A stretch of 64,000 nt of DNA from positions 1 to 64,000 of the forward strand of contig JAOACW010000005.1 in NCBI GenBank assembly GCA_026417625.1. The letters run 5' to 3'. Numbering within the stretch: position 1 is the first letter of the stretch; the number at the start of each line of letters is the position of its first letter. The notes under the pieces were generated by a model. It was not told where the DNA came from and made no database searches. It worked only from the letters and a program-made list of their open reading frames with translations. The translations under genes were made by a program, and so were the position numbers. This document shows positions 19,394 through 27,335 of the stretch, one piece after another. The stretch comes from Syntrophales bacterium. Its GTDB lineage: Bacteria > Desulfobacterota > Syntrophia > Syntrophales > UBA8958.

Positions 19394-21671
19394 CCATCAA
19401 TTAAGTAATTTTGCCAACACTGCAGATACGGCTGTGTTGGTGCGCCTACACGAAGCGGAATTGCTCTTGAGTATATCCAGAACACTGGCTACTTTTGAAC
19501 AATTGGATGAGATGCTCAATTACCTTCTGAAGGTTACCACGAATGAAATAGGAGCAGACCGGGGAACGATTTTTCTCGAAGATACTGAAACGGGTGAGCT
19601 CTATTCCTATATTGCTCAAGGTGACTTAAGGTCTGAAATTCGCATACCTAGGGATTCAGGTATCGCTGGTTATGTTTTTACCTCAGGCAAAGCCGTGATT
19701 GTTTCAAATGCTTACAAAGACCCTCGTTTTAACAGAACGGTGGATGAGAAAACAGGTTATAAAACGAAGGATATTCTCTGTGTTCCCATACGAACGATGA
19801 AGGGCAAATTGCTTGGTGTTGCTCAGATGCTAAACAAAAAGGATGGTAAGTTTTCCAGAAAGGATATGCAGCTTCTTATGGCTATGACGTCTCAGGCGGC
19901 GATCGTGCTGGAAAGTTTCGATGTTATAGTCAGAATGCAAAAGGTTAGAAATCAGGAAATGGCTTTCTACGAGCTTGTATCCAGTATTACCGCGGAAATT
20001 GAGCTTGGAAACCTTCTCAAAAAAGTCATGTCTGAAGCCACAAAGATGCTAAATGCAGAACGTTCAACCCTTTTTCTGAACGATGAAAAAAGGGGTGAGT
20101 TGTTCTCAAAAATAGGTGAGGGTCTCGGGTCAATAGAGATACGATTTCCCAATAACATGGGTATCGCCGGTGCTGTGTTTACATCCGGTGAAACGATAAA
20201 TATACCATATGCATACGCCGATTTACGTTTCAATCCAGCTTTTGATAAGCAAACAGGATTTTTTACCAGATCTATTCTGTGTATCCCTGTGGTGAATAAG
20301 GCTGGTAAGATAATAGGTGTTACCCAAGTCCTGAATAAAAGGGGTGGGCATTTCACTAAAGATGACGAGGCCCGTTTACGGGCCTTTACCGCTCAAATTG
20401 CTATAGCTCTGGAGAATGCTAAACTTTTCAATGATATCCAGAACATGAAAAACTACAGTGATAGTATGCTGGAAAGCATGTCCAATGGTGTTATAACGCT
20501 GGATGAGAACAGAAAAATAGTTACATGTAACCAGGCAGCTTTGAGCATGTTTGGTATTACGCCAGCGGACATTCTCAATAAGAGAGCAGATGAATTCTTT
20601 TCAGAGAGCAACCAGTGGATAATGGAGAGGGTGAGGTTTGTGGAAGAAACGCGAAAGACGGATTCACAGATAGATGTGGTTTTGCGTACGGAAAAGGCTA
20701 CGATATCGGCAAACCTTACGATTTGCCCTCTCACAAGTGTAGAGGGTAAGCATCTGGGAACAATGATAGTAATCGATGATATCAGTGCTGAAAAGAGGAT
20801 GAAAACAACCATGTCCCGATATATGGATCCTATTTTGGCTGGTCAAATACTGGAAAGTTCAGAGGATATTCTTGGTGGTAAAAACATGCTGGCTACCATT
20901 CTTTTTTCAGACATCCGTCAGTTCACTGCAATGAGTGAGGCACTAGGTCCACAGGGGACTGTATCACTTCTCAATGAATACTTCACTCTGATGGTAGAGT
21001 GTATCCAAAAGGAGGGGGGTATGCTGGATAAGTTCATCGGTGATGCTATTATGGCAGCTTTTGGTGTGCCAATTCCTCACGAAGACGATGAAGATAGGGC
21101 GGTGCGAGCGGCTATAGCAATGGTGAAAACCCTTGACGAATGGAACAAAGAGAGGATCAAAAGAGGAGAGAAACCTGTTCAGATAGGTATTGGATTGAAT
21201 ACAGATATAGTTGTTTCTGGAAATATTGGATCACCAAGACGCATGGATTATACCCTAATAGGTGATGGAGTTAATCTGGCCTCCCGATTAGAAGGATTGT
21301 GCAAAAAATACTACGCCCGCATCCTCTTGAGTGAGCATACATACAGGAGACTAAAGGGTACGTACAGAATCCGGGAGGTGGACAGGGTTGTGGTAAAGGG
21401 GAAAAGTGAAACAGTGGGGGTTTTCGAGGTTCTTGACTATCACACCGAAAACTCGTTTCCAAACATGATGAATGCAATTGCGTACTTTCATGATGGGTTA
21501 AAACTATACAGAAAAAAAGCTTGGGATAAGGCAATCGATGCCTTCGCGGAGGCATCTCACCTTGTACCAACAGATCAGCTGAGTCGGGTATACATAGACC
21601 GTTGTCTTTACTTCAAACAGCATCCTCCGGGTGAGGATTGGGACGGTATCTGGATTATGGATGATAAGTAA
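19380..21671 (+). CDS. GAF-GAF-PAS class III adenylate cyclase
   Basis: The 763-residue soluble protein has two GAF domains (about 30-175 and 195-345), a PAS domain (about 355-470), a class III cyclase domain (about 500-690) and a C-terminal helical, TPR-like tail. The metal aspartates (FSDIRQFT and IGDAIMAAFG), the adenine-specifying Lys (LDKFIGD) and Asp (DYTLIGD) and the transition-state Asn/Arg (VNLASR) are present, predicting active cAMP synthesis. It likely senses a small molecule or nucleotide through the GAF domains. The tail ends in PPGEDWDGIWIM, shared with the second cyclase in the window. Confidence 0.93.
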   Translation: MKRNSHQLSNFANTADTAVLVRLHEAELLLSISRTLATFEQLDEMLNYLLKVTTNEIGADRGTIFLEDTETGELYSYIAQGDLRSEIRIPRDSGIAGYVFTSGKAVIVSNAYKDPRFNRTVDEKTGYKTKDILCVPIRTMKGKLLGVAQMLNKKDGKFSRKDMQLLMAMTSQAAIVLESFDVIVRMQKVRNQEMAFYELVSSITAEIELGNLLKKVMSEATKMLNAERSTLFLNDEKRGELFSKIGEGLGSIEIRFPNNMGIAGAVFTSGETINIPYAYADLRFNPAFDKQTGFFTRSILCIPVVNKAGKIIGVTQVLNKRGGHFTKDDEARLRAFTAQIAIALENAKLFNDIQNMKNYSDSMLESMSNGVITLDENRKIVTCNQAALSMFGITPADILNKRADEFFSESNQWIMERVRFVEETRKTDSQIDVVLRTEKATISANLTICPLTSVEGKHLGTMIVIDDISAEKRMKTTMSRYMDPILAGQILESSEDILGGKNMLATILFSDIRQFTAMSEALGPQGTVSLLNEYFTLMVECIQKEGGMLDKFIGDAIMAAFGVPIPHEDDEDRAVRAAIAMVKTLDEWNKERIKRGEKPVQIGIGLNTDIVVSGNIGSPRRMDYTLIGDGVNLASRLEGLCKKYYARILLSEHTYRRLKGTYRIREVDRVVVKGKSETVGVFEVLDYHTENSFPNMMNAIAYFHDGLKLYRKKAWDKAIDAFAEASHLVPTDQLSRVYIDRCLYFKQHPPGEDWDGIWIMDDK

Positions 21672-21713
21672 CCTCTGCGGTTTGAGGAGTGGGCCTTTCT
21701 AGACATGCAGTTA

Positions 21714-21749
21714 GGAGCTGCAGATTACACCTCAGGTAGCTGCAGCTCC
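21714..21749. repeat. 10-bp perfect inverted repeat beside tRNA-Thr
   Basis: GGAGCTGCAG (21714-21723) and CTGCAGCTCC (21740-21749) are separated by 16 nt. The element lies between the cyclase stop and the 3' end of the convergent tRNA-Thr gene. No T-run follows on either strand, so it is not a standard terminator. Confidence 0.6.
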
Positions 21750-21760
21750 AATAACTTCAC

Positions 21761-21836
21761 TGGAGCCGATGGGCGGATTCGAACCGCCGACCTAGTGATT
21801 ACGAATCACTTGCTCTGCCGGCTGAGCTACATCGGC
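21761..21836 (-). tRNA. tRNA-Thr (anticodon CGT)
   Basis: On the minus strand a 76-nt cloverleaf includes a 7-bp acceptor stem (GCCGATG/CATCGGC), the D-arm GCTCAGCCGGCAGAGC, an anticodon stem AGTGA/TCACT around loop TTCGTAA (anticodon CGT), the T-arm GGCGGTTCGAATCCGCC and an encoded CCA end. It reads ACG codons. It has a good promoter directly upstream (21847-21875) and stands alone between two signalling gene sets. Confidence 0.96.
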
Positions 21837-21846
21837 ATTGCATTTG

Positions 21847-21875
21847 CATTTATCTCACGTGCTCAACCTTGTCAA
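21847..21875 (-). promoter_or_regulatory. sigma-70-type promoter for tRNA-Thr
   Basis: Minus strand: TTGACA (21875-21870), 17-bp spacer, TAAATG (21852-21847). The expected start point is only about 4 nt before the mature tRNA 5' end, as is common for single tRNA genes. Confidence 0.7.
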
Positions 21876-22346
21876 GCCTATTATTATCAAACGTACGAAG
21901 ATGAAGTTCAACCGCATCCCTGACGTTGACATATAGATTCTGCTGTTTTATTATAAAAATGTAAGTAGTATCTTTTCCGTTTTGGTGTTCCGATCTCTTC
22001 GGTAACTTTTATTACTGTCCTTTGTTTCAGAAAAGGAGGGGCAGTCAACATAAAGGACAGAAAATAACATTCCCCAAGATTGGAGAGCTGATTTTTAATA
22101 CCTTTTGAACTGTTTTTGCGGCTATTGTTAATTGCTTTTCTTTGAATTTCCCTGTTTGTGGAGTGCACTATTGCATCGGTTATAATCTCATGAAAGTGAT
22201 ATGTATGAGGGGATTTATCTCTGAAGTTACGGAGGGGGTGATAAATGGTCCGTTGGGAGGATCGCTGATCAAAAAAATTACGGTTTAGATCATTTTTGTG
22301 TGGAAGAAATACGGGGTAGCTAAGAACGGGAAAGGAGGAAAATATA
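21876..22346. other. gene-free stretch upstream of the DUF3303-like gene
   Basis: About 470 bp without a convincing gene. A minus-strand frame stays open here but begins inside the following plus-strand gene, has no credible start or ribosome binding site, and resembles no family I know. I see no riboswitch motif. The promoter of 22347-22811 must lie in this stretch, but I cannot pick a clear -35/-10 pair. Confidence 0.5.
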
Positions 22347-22610
22347 ATGTATCTAATGATGATATGCACTTGGGATCCAAAGGATGAACGAGAGGTGAGG
22401 ACTCGTCGGGCCACATGGGAGTGGCCTGAGGAGGTGGAAGTCATATCGGAATTTTATGATTTGCAGGGTTGTCGTACGATCTATGTGATTAAAACAGATG
22501 AAAAAGGGTTGATAGCCACGAGGGCGGCGTGGATTGATATTTTGAGATTTGAGATATTCCCTGTATATCCCATAGGAGCCACTAAGGAGGCTTTGATGGG
22601 AAAAAAGTAA
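22347..22610 (+). CDS. DUF3303-like small protein
   Basis: This 87-residue protein begins MYLMMICTWDPKDEREVRTRR and resembles the DUF3303 type of small alpha/beta proteins (dimeric ferredoxin-like fold), whose function is unknown. A strong AAAGGAGG lies 8 bp before the ATG. It is followed 18 bp later by a 60-residue gene with an equally strong ribosome binding site, and the pair ends at a terminator, so this is a compact two-gene unit that looks well expressed. Confidence 0.7.
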   Translation: MYLMMICTWDPKDEREVRTRRATWEWPEEVEVISEFYDLQGCRTIYVIKTDEKGLIATRAAWIDILRFEIFPVYPIGATKEALMGKK

Positions 22611-22628
22611 AAGGAAAGGAGGGCAACT

Positions 22629-22811
22629 ATGGCTGCCTTTGAATTGAACCAGGAAGAAGCACGCCAGCTCCTGGAGGTTTTAGAACGATACTACCCTTCA
22701 CTGAAAATCGAGCTGGCCAATACTGATGACCGCGAACTACGTCGGGCATTAAAGGCCAGAGAAGTTTTCATGAGGGAAATGATTGTAAGGCTTAGAGAGA
22801 AGCTACGCTGA
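22629..22811 (+). CDS. Small helical protein of unknown function (60 aa)
   Basis: This 60-residue product is entirely helical in appearance and highly charged, with leucine-rich spacing (QLLEVLERYY and MREMIVRLREKLR). There is no signal peptide or metal motif. A strong AAGGAGGG ribosome binding site is located 8 bp before the ATG, and a rho-independent terminator follows 28 bp after the stop. I do not recognise the family. Co-transcription with the DUF3303-like gene is likely. Confidence 0.75.
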   Translation: MAAFELNQEEARQLLEVLERYYPSLKIELANTDDRELRRALKAREVFMREMIVRLREKLR

Positions 22812-22839
22812 GGGACTCTGTGTGATTAATTATAAGACA

Positions 22840-22872
22840 GGGCAGAGGTTAATCTCTCTGCCCTTCTTTATT
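22840..22872 (+). terminator. rho-independent terminator
   Basis: GGGCAGAG, an 8-nt loop and CTCTGCCC are followed by TTCTTTATT. It closes the two-gene unit 22347-22811 and separates it from the CHASE2 cyclase operon. Confidence 0.85.
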
Positions 22873-23005
22873 AAGTCTCGTAATTTGGGATAGTGTTCTC
22901 AGGTGTAATGTGTTTGGTGGCTCTATTTTGGTTTCGAAAGCGAAATTAGGAGAGAACCTTTCAGGGTTTATGGTCTGAGAGGTCTAACAAAAAATATTCT
23001 TTGCC

Positions 23006-23034
23006 TTGACATTGGTGTAACCTTAACTTAAGAA
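23006..23034 (+). promoter_or_regulatory. possible promoter for the cyclase-racemase operon
   Basis: A perfect TTGACA (23006-23011) is followed after 16-17 bp by TTAAGA/TAAGAA, a weak -10. It lies about 30 bp before the cyclase start. The -35 is convincing; the -10 is not. Confidence 0.4.
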
Positions 23035-23062
23035 CAGATTGTTTCAAAAATAACGCGCAGAG

Positions 23063-25354
23063 GTGTACGCCGTTTTAAGATTCATTTCCTTAAAAACGTG
23101 GTTGAAGGGAAAACTAGGGCAACTCACGAAGGTTTCACCCACAAAGATAACTGTTCTCATTATAATTATTGCCATCATTGCCTTTTTTATAGATCCACCG
23201 TTTATGAGATTTATGGAATTGAAATCCCTTGATTTGCGGCTAGTGTCCCGGGGTAGGCTACCCACAACTGATGTTGTTGTTATCGCAGCTATAGATGAAA
23301 AAAGTTTAGGTGAAATAGGACGCTGGCCCTGGTCGCGGAAGGTTATTGCGAAGTTGGTTGAAAAATTGAAGTCTGATGGGGCAAAGGCAATTGCATTTGA
23401 TATAGTTTTTTCCGAACCGGAAGAGAATCCTTCTATGAAGGTACTACAGGGACTCTCGGAAGAGCTCGGAGGTTTGGATTATGCTCTGAAAGACCGTTTA
23501 TATAAGGTAATAAAAGCGAAGCGTGATGACCTTAGTCCTGATAAGGTTTTGGCTAAAGCTATCGAGAGGACTGGAAATGTTACTTTGGGGTACTTTTTTT
23601 ATACCACAGCGAGAGAAGTGGCCCATCTGAAACCCGAGGAGATTGATATGGCAAGGGAGCTCATCAGTAACTCTCGGTATCCCATGGTCCAATCCAAAGG
23701 ACAGGTTGATGAAAGGAATTTGATCCACGCTTATGCGGCAGTGGCGAACATAAAGGAACTCTCAGAAGTCGCCGTTAACAGTGGCTACTTTAATGCATAC
23801 CCTGATTCTGATGGTGTTATTAGATGGTCCCCTCTAGTGGTAAAGTTTGGTGATGGTTACTACTATTCCCTGGCAATGGCGGCGTTGTTGCAATTTGCTG
23901 GTATGCCTATTGCGGGTGTTCGTCTAGCGGAATTCGGGGTTGAATCCATAATAGTGGAGAATATCTCAATTCCTGTGGATGAATCGGGAAGGATACTCAT
24001 AAACTACCGTGGACCGGCAAAGACGTTCCCCCATTACTCAATAACGGATATACTTCACAACCGTCTTCCGCCCGATACTTTAAGGGATAAGATTGTCATT
24101 GTAGGAGCGACAGCCACCGGTATTTATGATCTCCGGGTGACTCCTTATAGTAGCGTGTATCCCGGGGTGGAAATTCATGCAAACGTCATTGATAACATTC
24201 TGGTGGGCGATTTTCTGAAGCGTACCAATTTTACCATTTTTCTAGACATGTGCGCTATTATCGTTTTGGGGATGATTGTAGGCTTAACAATACCACGTTT
24301 AAAAGCAGTTTTGAGTGTTATTGTGACTTTGTCTTTTTTGATAACTTTTATCTTTGTGAACACACTTCTCCTCGCTAAGTATCGTATTTGGTTGAACATG
24401 GTTTACCCAGTTGCCACAATAATTGTTATTTACACATTCATCACAGTTTATCGTTACGTAACAGAGGAGATGGAAAAGAAAAGAATTCGCAGTGCATTCC
24501 AGTATTACCTTACGCCTGCTGTAATTAACGAGATACTCCAAGATCCCTCAAAGTTGAAGCTGGGAGGCGATAAAAAAGAACTTACTGTGATGTTTTCCGA
24601 TGTGCGCGGATTTACAACTATCTCAGAAAGCCTATCTCCTGAGGATCTAGTCAGTCTTCTGAATGAATACCTTTCGGAAATGACCAGGATTGTCTTCAAA
24701 TATGACGGTCTACTGGACAAGTATATTGGAGATGCCATAATGGCTGTGTTTGGTGCTCCCATTGACCAGCACGACCATGCTTTAAGAGCTTGTAAAACAG
24801 CTCTGGATATGATGGAAAAATTGAAGGCTCTTCAGGATAAGTGGGAGCAAGAGGGAAGACCCCGACTGGATATTGGAATTGGTATTAACTCCGGAGATAT
24901 GGTGGTAGGTAATATGGGTTCTGATATCCGGTTTGACTACACTGTGATGGGGGATAACGTAAATCTTGCTTCTCGTTTGGAAGGTATCAATAAGGAATAT
25001 GGAACGCATATCGTGATAAGTGAGTATACGTATGAGAGAGTAAAAGATCATATGTTCTGCCGGGAGCTGGATGCAGTGCGGGTTAAAGGCAAGAAAATGC
25101 CTGTAAAGATTTATGAGCTCCTGTGTGAGAGAGAAAATAAGGATGCACATGAAAAGTACGTTAAGGTTTTTGAGGAAGCTTTGGATGCTTACAGGAGTTG
25201 CCAGTGGGATCGAGCTATTGCCCTTTTCGAAAAGGTGATTCAGATCAAGGGGGAAGATCCTCCATCGGAAGTTTATATCAAACGCTGTTTAGATTTGAAG
25301 GAGAATCCACCGGACCAGCCGTGGGATGGTGTCTATACAATGACGAAGAAATGA
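23063..25354 (+). CDS. CHASE2-domain membrane adenylate cyclase
   Basis: The 763-residue protein has one N-terminal membrane helix (about 28-47), an extracytoplasmic CHASE2 sensor domain (about 50-395, with DVVVIAAIDEKSLGEIGRWPW and VSRG..PGVEIHANVIDNIL features), three further helices (about 395-470) and a class III cyclase domain (about 500-690). Metal aspartates (Asp513 in FSDVRGFT and IGDAIMAVFG), adenine-specifying Lys and Asp, and VNLASR are intact. The GTG start at 23063 has only a weak AGAGG overlapping it, so the N-terminus is uncertain. The racemase gene begins about 20 bp after its stop. Confidence 0.93.
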   Translation: MYAVLRFISLKTWLKGKLGQLTKVSPTKITVLIIIIAIIAFFIDPPFMRFMELKSLDLRLVSRGRLPTTDVVVIAAIDEKSLGEIGRWPWSRKVIAKLVEKLKSDGAKAIAFDIVFSEPEENPSMKVLQGLSEELGGLDYALKDRLYKVIKAKRDDLSPDKVLAKAIERTGNVTLGYFFYTTAREVAHLKPEEIDMARELISNSRYPMVQSKGQVDERNLIHAYAAVANIKELSEVAVNSGYFNAYPDSDGVIRWSPLVVKFGDGYYYSLAMAALLQFAGMPIAGVRLAEFGVESIIVENISIPVDESGRILINYRGPAKTFPHYSITDILHNRLPPDTLRDKIVIVGATATGIYDLRVTPYSSVYPGVEIHANVIDNILVGDFLKRTNFTIFLDMCAIIVLGMIVGLTIPRLKAVLSVIVTLSFLITFIFVNTLLLAKYRIWLNMVYPVATIIVIYTFITVYRYVTEEMEKKRIRSAFQYYLTPAVINEILQDPSKLKLGGDKKELTVMFSDVRGFTTISESLSPEDLVSLLNEYLSEMTRIVFKYDGLLDKYIGDAIMAVFGAPIDQHDHALRACKTALDMMEKLKALQDKWEQEGRPRLDIGIGINSGDMVVGNMGSDIRFDYTVMGDNVNLASRLEGINKEYGTHIVISEYTYERVKDHMFCRELDAVRVKGKKMPVKIYELLCERENKDAHEKYVKVFEEALDAYRSCQWDRAIALFEKVIQIKGEDPPSEVYIKRCLDLKENPPDQPWDGVYTMTKK

Positions 25355-25373
25355 CAAAAAAGGGGTTTTGCTC

Positions 25374-27323
25374 TTGCAGAGCACGCAGAGTTACAGAAGT
25401 TGGGTAGAAGTAGATCTCGATAATTTTGCAAACAACTGGAAAGAAATAAGAAGGATCGTTGGACCTGAAGTTAAGGTTCTTCAGGTGGTCAAGGCTGATG
25501 CGTATGGTCATGGATCGATTGAAATTGCAAAGGTGGCCCTTGAGAATGGAGCATACTGTTTAGGGGTCGCGAATGCCGACGAGGGTGTGCAACTCCGTAT
25601 TAGTGGAATTAGTGCTCCGATCCTCATCCTCAGTCCTTCTCCTGGGGGAGAGATTCGAGAGATAATTAAGTACAATCTGACGCCGTCAATTTCTGATATT
25701 TCATTCGCTAGAGATCTGCAAAAGGCATGTGCGAAAGCGGGGATGTGTATTCCTGTTCATGTGGAAGTTGATACAGGTATGGGGAGGGGGGGTATCCTAT
25801 ATAGTGAGGCTCTTAAGGTTATTAGAGAGATTGCAAGTATGCCGAATTTAACCCTGGAGGGAATATTCACCCATTTATCCTGTAGTGAGATTCGGGCGGA
25901 GTACAATGTCTATCAGTGGGAATTGTTCAGGCGTGTTCTCAAAGAGCTCGAGGCAAATAATATTAATGTTCCGATAAAGCATATGTCGAACAGTGGGGCT
26001 ATTCTAAACTATCCTGAGTTTAATCTAGACATGGTACGACCCGGTTTAATGTCCTATGGAATATATCCTTCCCTGGAGACAAGAGAGCGTGCCCAGCTCC
26101 ACCCCGTTATGGTTTTTAAAACGCGGATCGTTCTCATAAAGGATTTTCCGAAAGGTTACAGTATTGGTTACAACAGAACATATATAACAGAGAAGCCCTC
26201 CCGAATAGCAACGATTCCTGTGGGTTATGGTGATGGATATGGTGTGATTCTTTCAAATGCAGGTGAAGTGCTCATAAGGGGGAAAAGAGCCCCTGTGGTT
26301 GGAAGAGTCTCAATGGATATGTGCACAGTTGACGTATCCCACATACCTGGTTGTGCAGTGGGTGACGAGGTAGTCTTGATGGGATCGCAGGGTGATGAAA
26401 CTATCTCTGCGTACGATATAGCTAACAGGGTAAAAACCATAACCTATGAAATACTGTGCACTCTTGGTAAGAGGGCACCTCGCGTTTTTATACAAAGGGG
26501 TAAAACTAATGCAGTGCTTCCCCGGTTAAGGAGGATTTATGTGCCAGATGAAGAGAGATCCGTTGCTAGAATAAACAGTATAATCCGTATGTGTCTCCAG
26601 GCTAGAGTACGTAATGAGGAGTTAGGTGACGCCATATACTATGAAATGTTGGAGACGCTATTTGGTAAAGAGGATCGCAGTTTGGAACTGAGAGAAAATT
26701 TTCGCTATTATATTAAAGTCTGCGACCTTATTGATGAGGACGACCCCTTAGCGAGAGGGGGTTATCTCCAGTTCACAACGATAATTGAATATCGAAAAGT
26801 TTTGAGAAACGAGAGGTTCATCATAGGTTGTGCTTTAAATAGAGAGCAGCTTGCCAGTTTCTTTGAAGATCCCCGTTGTGAGTATCGATGGCTTCTAGAT
26901 GAACGTGATGTAGGGGTAAACGTAAAGAATAATTTTCGCGTTTCATCCGTAATCGTTGACAATATAGCAGTGCCAATTATTAGGAAATCATGTACCGATC
27001 GTGGTTTGGAAATCGAATGTGGAGCGGAGGAGCTGAAGAACAAAATTAATCAACTTGTAAAATTCTCTATTGAAATAGTTGCGTTAAAGTCAAAGAGCGA
27101 CAATATGTTTTCTGTGTATCTGGTGTACCCGACGAGAGGTTTGGAAATTGTTTTTGATCATGAGGGATCGAGTCTGCGCAATGTACGGGAGGTGAGTTTC
27201 TTTGCGGGTAAACGCCCATATCCGGAGGTGACGAAGTTGCCAAATAAATCCATAAGGATATACATACCAGATGATAACTGGATTTTCCCCAACAGTGGTG
27301 TGACTTTTGTATGGGAGGTGTAA
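25374..27323 (+). CDS. alr: Alanine racemase with ~260-residue C-terminal extension
   Basis: Residues 1 to about 385 form a complete PLP alanine racemase: Lys in VVKADAYGHG (near 40), catalytic Tyr in SIGYNRTY (near 266), GYGDGYG and GRVSMDMCTVD. It makes D-Ala from L-Ala. Ordinary racemases end here (360-390 residues), but this frame continues for about 260 more residues (nt about 26540-27323) with a helical part and a beta-rich part ending VTFVWEV; I recognise no domain. TTG 25374 lies 8 bp after AGGGG and is preferred over TTG 25368. The first ligase gene begins 12 bp later. Confidence 0.9.
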   Translation: MQSTQSYRSWVEVDLDNFANNWKEIRRIVGPEVKVLQVVKADAYGHGSIEIAKVALENGAYCLGVANADEGVQLRISGISAPILILSPSPGGEIREIIKYNLTPSISDISFARDLQKACAKAGMCIPVHVEVDTGMGRGGILYSEALKVIREIASMPNLTLEGIFTHLSCSEIRAEYNVYQWELFRRVLKELEANNINVPIKHMSNSGAILNYPEFNLDMVRPGLMSYGIYPSLETRERAQLHPVMVFKTRIVLIKDFPKGYSIGYNRTYITEKPSRIATIPVGYGDGYGVILSNAGEVLIRGKRAPVVGRVSMDMCTVDVSHIPGCAVGDEVVLMGSQGDETISAYDIANRVKTITYEILCTLGKRAPRVFIQRGKTNAVLPRLRRIYVPDEERSVARINSIIRMCLQARVRNEELGDAIYYEMLETLFGKEDRSLELRENFRYYIKVCDLIDEDDPLARGGYLQFTTIIEYRKVLRNERFIIGCALNREQLASFFEDPRCEYRWLLDERDVGVNVKNNFRVSSVIVDNIAVPIIRKSCTDRGLEIECGAEELKNKINQLVKFSIEIVALKSKSDNMFSVYLVYPTRGLEIVFDHEGSSLRNVREVSFFAGKRPYPEVTKLPNKSIRIYIPDDNWIFPNSGVTFVWEV

Positions 27324-27335
27324 GGGTATAAGAGA

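Noticed and set aside
21908-22444. Long minus-strand open frame (178 codons) opposite the intergenic stretch
   Set aside because: It begins inside the well-supported plus-strand DUF3303-like gene, lacks a ribosome binding site and resembles no family; a faint PilZ-like impression near its C-terminal half was too weak to keep.
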